A stretch of 6,682 bases of DNA. Source: Opitutales bacterium (GTDB lineage: Bacteria > Verrucomicrobiota > Verrucomicrobiia > Opitutales > UBA9783). How positions within the stretch are numbered: the first letter of the stretch is position 1; every line of letters begins with the position of its first letter. Below, in pieces: positions 4,827-6,682 of the stretch. Under the pieces are notes generated by a model. That model was not told where the DNA came from. It saw only the letters and a list, made by a program, of their open reading frames with translations, and did no database searches. The stretch spans positions 1-6,682 of the forward strand of contig JAFVCI010000102.1 in NCBI GenBank assembly GCA_017479315.1, given 5' to 3'. A program made the position numbers and the translations under genes.

Positions 4827-6236
4827 TTGAGAGACCGCGGCAGTATGTTTAGAGAAATTGTTGTTGCGGGCGGGATGTTTGTCTCATCGTTTTTTTTCGA
4901 TGGGAGTCACATTTTTGCAAAGGAACCGGAGCAAAGCTGCATTAACCCCTATTGTAAAAACCAGAATACTAACCCGCGTGAAAGAATGAACCCTAAGTAC
5001 ATACCGATTAACAATTCCGACTCCTATTCAAAACAGAAGTTGATTACATTACTAGAGAATAGTATCCAATGGCGAGTAGGTTATCACGGAAGAGATCTGC
5101 GTGCGTTCAGAGAAAAAGTAGAAGGTTTTTGCGAGTGTATACTCAAAGATGTTTATGCGTCGTTGTGTGGCATCGTTTCAAAATACTTGCAGGATGTCGA
5201 ATGCGTCGGATCTAACGTATCGCAATTCTTAATGTTGGAACAAGGGTATAAACATGGACCTCAGCCACAGTATTCACCAGGTGTTCCCGAGGTTTCTTAT
5301 GTCGGGCTAAGCGAAGACTGTTACAGGGATGAAAAACTCCCGTCGTTTTTCAAGCAGGATGCAGAAATCTTGACAAACTTTTTATTAAACCAAATTCTTC
5401 CCGATTATGATGAAACCGTCGAAAATTTACACAAACGGGTTGCCATAGTGGGAAAAGGGTCGGTCTTCCTGAAAGATGCATTCAAGGAACGAAAGATAAC
5501 TTTGAAGGTTTTTTCGCATTTTCTCGGATCCGGCACAATGAAAAACATGGAAAAATCCAACAACGAGTTCTTTTCACGTCTTAGAAATATCCTTGAAGAG
5601 GGAGAGATTTTTCAGAATGGGTTTATAGATATCTTCTGGAAAACTTTTGTTGAGAGAAGCGATGCGTTTGCTCTGTTTGATTTTTTCGGTAATTATGTGC
5701 CGGTCTCGAAAACAGATATGTCCTATGGTCTCACCGTATATAAATTTGTCGCAAAACAGGAGACTTTCAAAAACCTGTTCGATGATGAGCTTCTTGCGAT
5801 TATTGATGAGATAGATAGAATCCTTGCAAAGAGGTTGGAAGAAAAGAAAGATATAAGTTCTGAAGAAAAAAAAGGTACAAAAAATAACGTGATGGAGTTT
5901 TTTCTACGTATGGATGAGCGGTTGGAAGAGACGAAAAAAGCGGCGGAGAAGGAATTGGAGAAGAATAAAAAATATTCGGATCCTTGGTATTGGAAGAGCG
6001 AACCGCACTTTAACAATAAAGAGAAGAAGAAAATCTTTGATGAACTCAACGAGAGCGAGGAACAGGTGAAAGATGACGGTTGCGAGCTTAAAAAACGGAC
6101 ATCCAAAGTTACATCCAAACCGATTTCAACGCAGCGCATGATTTTCCAAAGAATGCCGATGATGCCGGCTCCGGGTTGGAAAATAACATGGGGTAAGGCA
6201 GGCGTTCCTGAAGTGAGTATAGAATACGAGTTTTAA
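4827..6236 (+). CDS. Unrecognised exported protein, 469 residues, with OMP-like C-terminus
   Basis: I do not recognise this protein. From TTG 4827 it has a short charged start, then a hydrophobic stretch IVVAGGMFVSSFFF (11-24) and a likely cleavage after HIFA (residue 31), so it is probably exported. ATG 4845 is the alternative start. The body is mainly helical and charged. Residues about 325-425 are strongly Lys/Glu-rich and may form coiled coil. Cysteines are scattered (38, 43, 102, 104, 114, 126, 165, 419). The end, WKITWGKAGVPEVSIEYEF, looks like a beta-hairpin whose last strand has alternating hydrophobic V, I, Y and terminal F, the usual outer-membrane beta-signal pattern. GVPEVS occurs twice (152-157 and 459-464). 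The gene is more AT-rich, with more ATA and TTA codons, than its neighbours, suggesting a lineage-specific or acquired insertion between fabD and lepA. It probably shares the fabD transcript. Confidence 0.85.
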   Translation: MRDRGSMFREIVVAGGMFVSSFFFDGSHIFAKEPEQSCINPYCKNQNTNPRERMNPKYIPINNSDSYSKQKLITLLENSIQWRVGYHGRDLRAFREKVEGFCECILKDVYASLCGIVSKYLQDVECVGSNVSQFLMLEQGYKHGPQPQYSPGVPEVSYVGLSEDCYRDEKLPSFFKQDAEILTNFLLNQILPDYDETVENLHKRVAIVGKGSVFLKDAFKERKITLKVFSHFLGSGTMKNMEKSNNEFFSRLRNILEEGEIFQNGFIDIFWKTFVERSDAFALFDFFGNYVPVSKTDMSYGLTVYKFVAKQETFKNLFDDELLAIIDEIDRILAKRLEEKKDISSEEKKGTKNNVMEFFLRMDERLEETKKAAEKELEKNKKYSDPWYWKSEPHFNNKEKKKIFDELNESEEQVKDDGCELKKRTSKVTSKPISTQRMIFQRMPMMPAPGWKITWGKAGVPEVSIEYEF

Positions 6237-6529
6237 GGAAGAGGGCATCAATATCAGCGGGTTGGGAGCGAATGAGATAGAATAAAGCAGAACCTTATCG
6301 GGGCATGGTCGAGGTACGTTGGCGGTGTACTCTGGCTGATATTTTTTCGTGCTTGTGTTTCCTTTCGGAGAAGTTGCATTTTTTTGTGGTATGCTTCCGT
6401 GTTTTTAGCGGTTGTGTTGAGAGTTCTAAGGGTATTTCTACTTGTCTTATCCGTCTCCGCCGTACTTGCATCTGAAACAAAAAATTGCCAATTTTGCCGT
6501 TCACACCAAAATAGAGGCATCTTTTTGCC
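6237..6529. other. Intergenic region before lepA with a long-range inverted repeat
   Basis: No frame here is convincing; frames on both strands that reach into lepA are out of frame with it. A 9-bp inverted repeat, AATATCAGC (6250-6258) and GCTGATATT (6335-6343), encloses 76 bases, and its right arm runs into T6 (6342-6347). This could be a terminator-like end of the upstream operon or of a small structured RNA. A lepA promoter is not clear. TTGCCA at 6486-6491 is a fair -35 box, but the bases 17 further on (AAAATA) are a poor -10. Confidence 0.35.
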
Positions 6530-6682
6530 ATGCAACGGCACATTCGGAATTTCTGCATTATCGCACACGTCGATCACGGGAAAACAACCCTGTCCGACCG
6601 GTTGTTGGAAATGACGCAAACCGTCGAAAAGCGCAAAATGCAGGATCAGTTGCTGGATTCGATGGATTTGGAGCGCGAAAAG
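6530..6682 (+). CDS. lepA: Elongation factor 4 (LepA), N-terminal 51 residues, truncated by window end
   Basis: LepA is a ribosome-associated translational GTPase. The visible part starts MQRHIRNFCIIAHVDHGKTT and contains the G1/P-loop AHVDHGKT (12-19). The segment LLDSMDLEREK (41-51) leads into the switch I region and is typical of LepA. BipA/TypA usually has DSNDLEKERG instead, and EF-G has a different spacing. Thr19 replaces the Ser common in LepA P-loops, a conservative change. The start is secure: an in-frame TAG at 6512-6514 leaves ATG 6530 as the only standard start. No Shine-Dalgarno lies at normal distance; GAGG at 6514-6517 is 12 bases away. The rest of the gene lies beyond the window. 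Confidence 0.95.
   Translation, partial: MQRHIRNFCIIAHVDHGKTTLSDRLLEMTQTVEKRKMQDQLLDSMDLEREK

Noticed and set aside
1011..6258. Similar 15-base strings at 1010-1024 and 6244-6258 (GGGCATC followed by ATCAGC)
   Set aside because: 13 of 15 bases match, but the copies are isolated, the flanks differ and neither sits in a recognisable element, so chance is likely.
6384..6614. 76-codon plus-strand frame with a signal-peptide-like start
   Set aside because: It overlaps the secure lepA start out of frame by about 85 bases and begins with TTG without a ribosome binding site.
6254..6619. 121-codon minus-strand frame
   Set aside because: It runs antisense through the conserved lepA P-loop region and has no coding evidence.

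Overview
The window looks like a chromosomal housekeeping region of a moderately low-GC Gram-negative bacterium. Three core genes can be recognised: rho (transcription termination factor, minus strand), fabD (malonyl-CoA:ACP transacylase, plus strand) and the 5' end of lepA (elongation factor 4, plus strand). There is also a complete tRNA-Arg(CCT). Features of FabD (the GLSLG active-site box, the NCPGQ segment and the GAYHS box), together with a Rho carrying a long basic N-terminal extension, resemble what I recall from Verrucomicrobiota of the class Opitutae. This placement is a recollection-based inference, not a database result.

Layout from left to right. Positions 1-117 (minus) hold the N-terminus of an unidentified protein that runs off the window. 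Just upstream of it lies tRNA-Arg(CCT) at 146-220 (minus). A 255-base AT-rich gap follows, then a strong 16-bp terminator hairpin at 476-511 that ends a very small minus-strand gene (543-647) for a 34-residue Lys/Cys-rich peptide. After about 540 bases with hairpins but no convincing gene comes a second small minus-strand gene (1186-1473). It encodes an exported Cys/Lys-rich protein with 14 cysteines and has a well-formed promoter that leaves almost no leader. Positions 1495-1816 hold no confident gene, but contain a 15-bp tandem repeat beside the rho stop codon. Rho occupies 1817-3661. The divergent rho/fabD region (3662-3869) contains a pyrimidine-rich rho leader and an inverted repeat. FabD (3870-4811) is followed after 15 bases by an unrecognised exported protein of 469 residues (4827-6236). 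A 293-base gap then leads to lepA (6530 to the window end).

Functional reading. fabD supplies malonyl-ACP for fatty-acid synthesis and probably shares a transcript with the unknown exported protein, whose last residues resemble an outer-membrane beta-signal. The pyrimidine-rich rho leader would fit autoregulation of rho by Rho-dependent attenuation. The rho, fabD and lepA starts lack Shine-Dalgarno sequences at normal spacing, and the Cys-rich gene appears near-leaderless. The only good Shine-Dalgarno tied to a long gene precedes the unknown exported protein.

The least ordinary content is the pair of small Cys/Lys-rich proteins, the exported unknown protein downstream of fabD, and the extended, divergent N-terminal half of Rho. 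I see no CRISPR array, insertion sequence, phage gene or recognisable defence system here.
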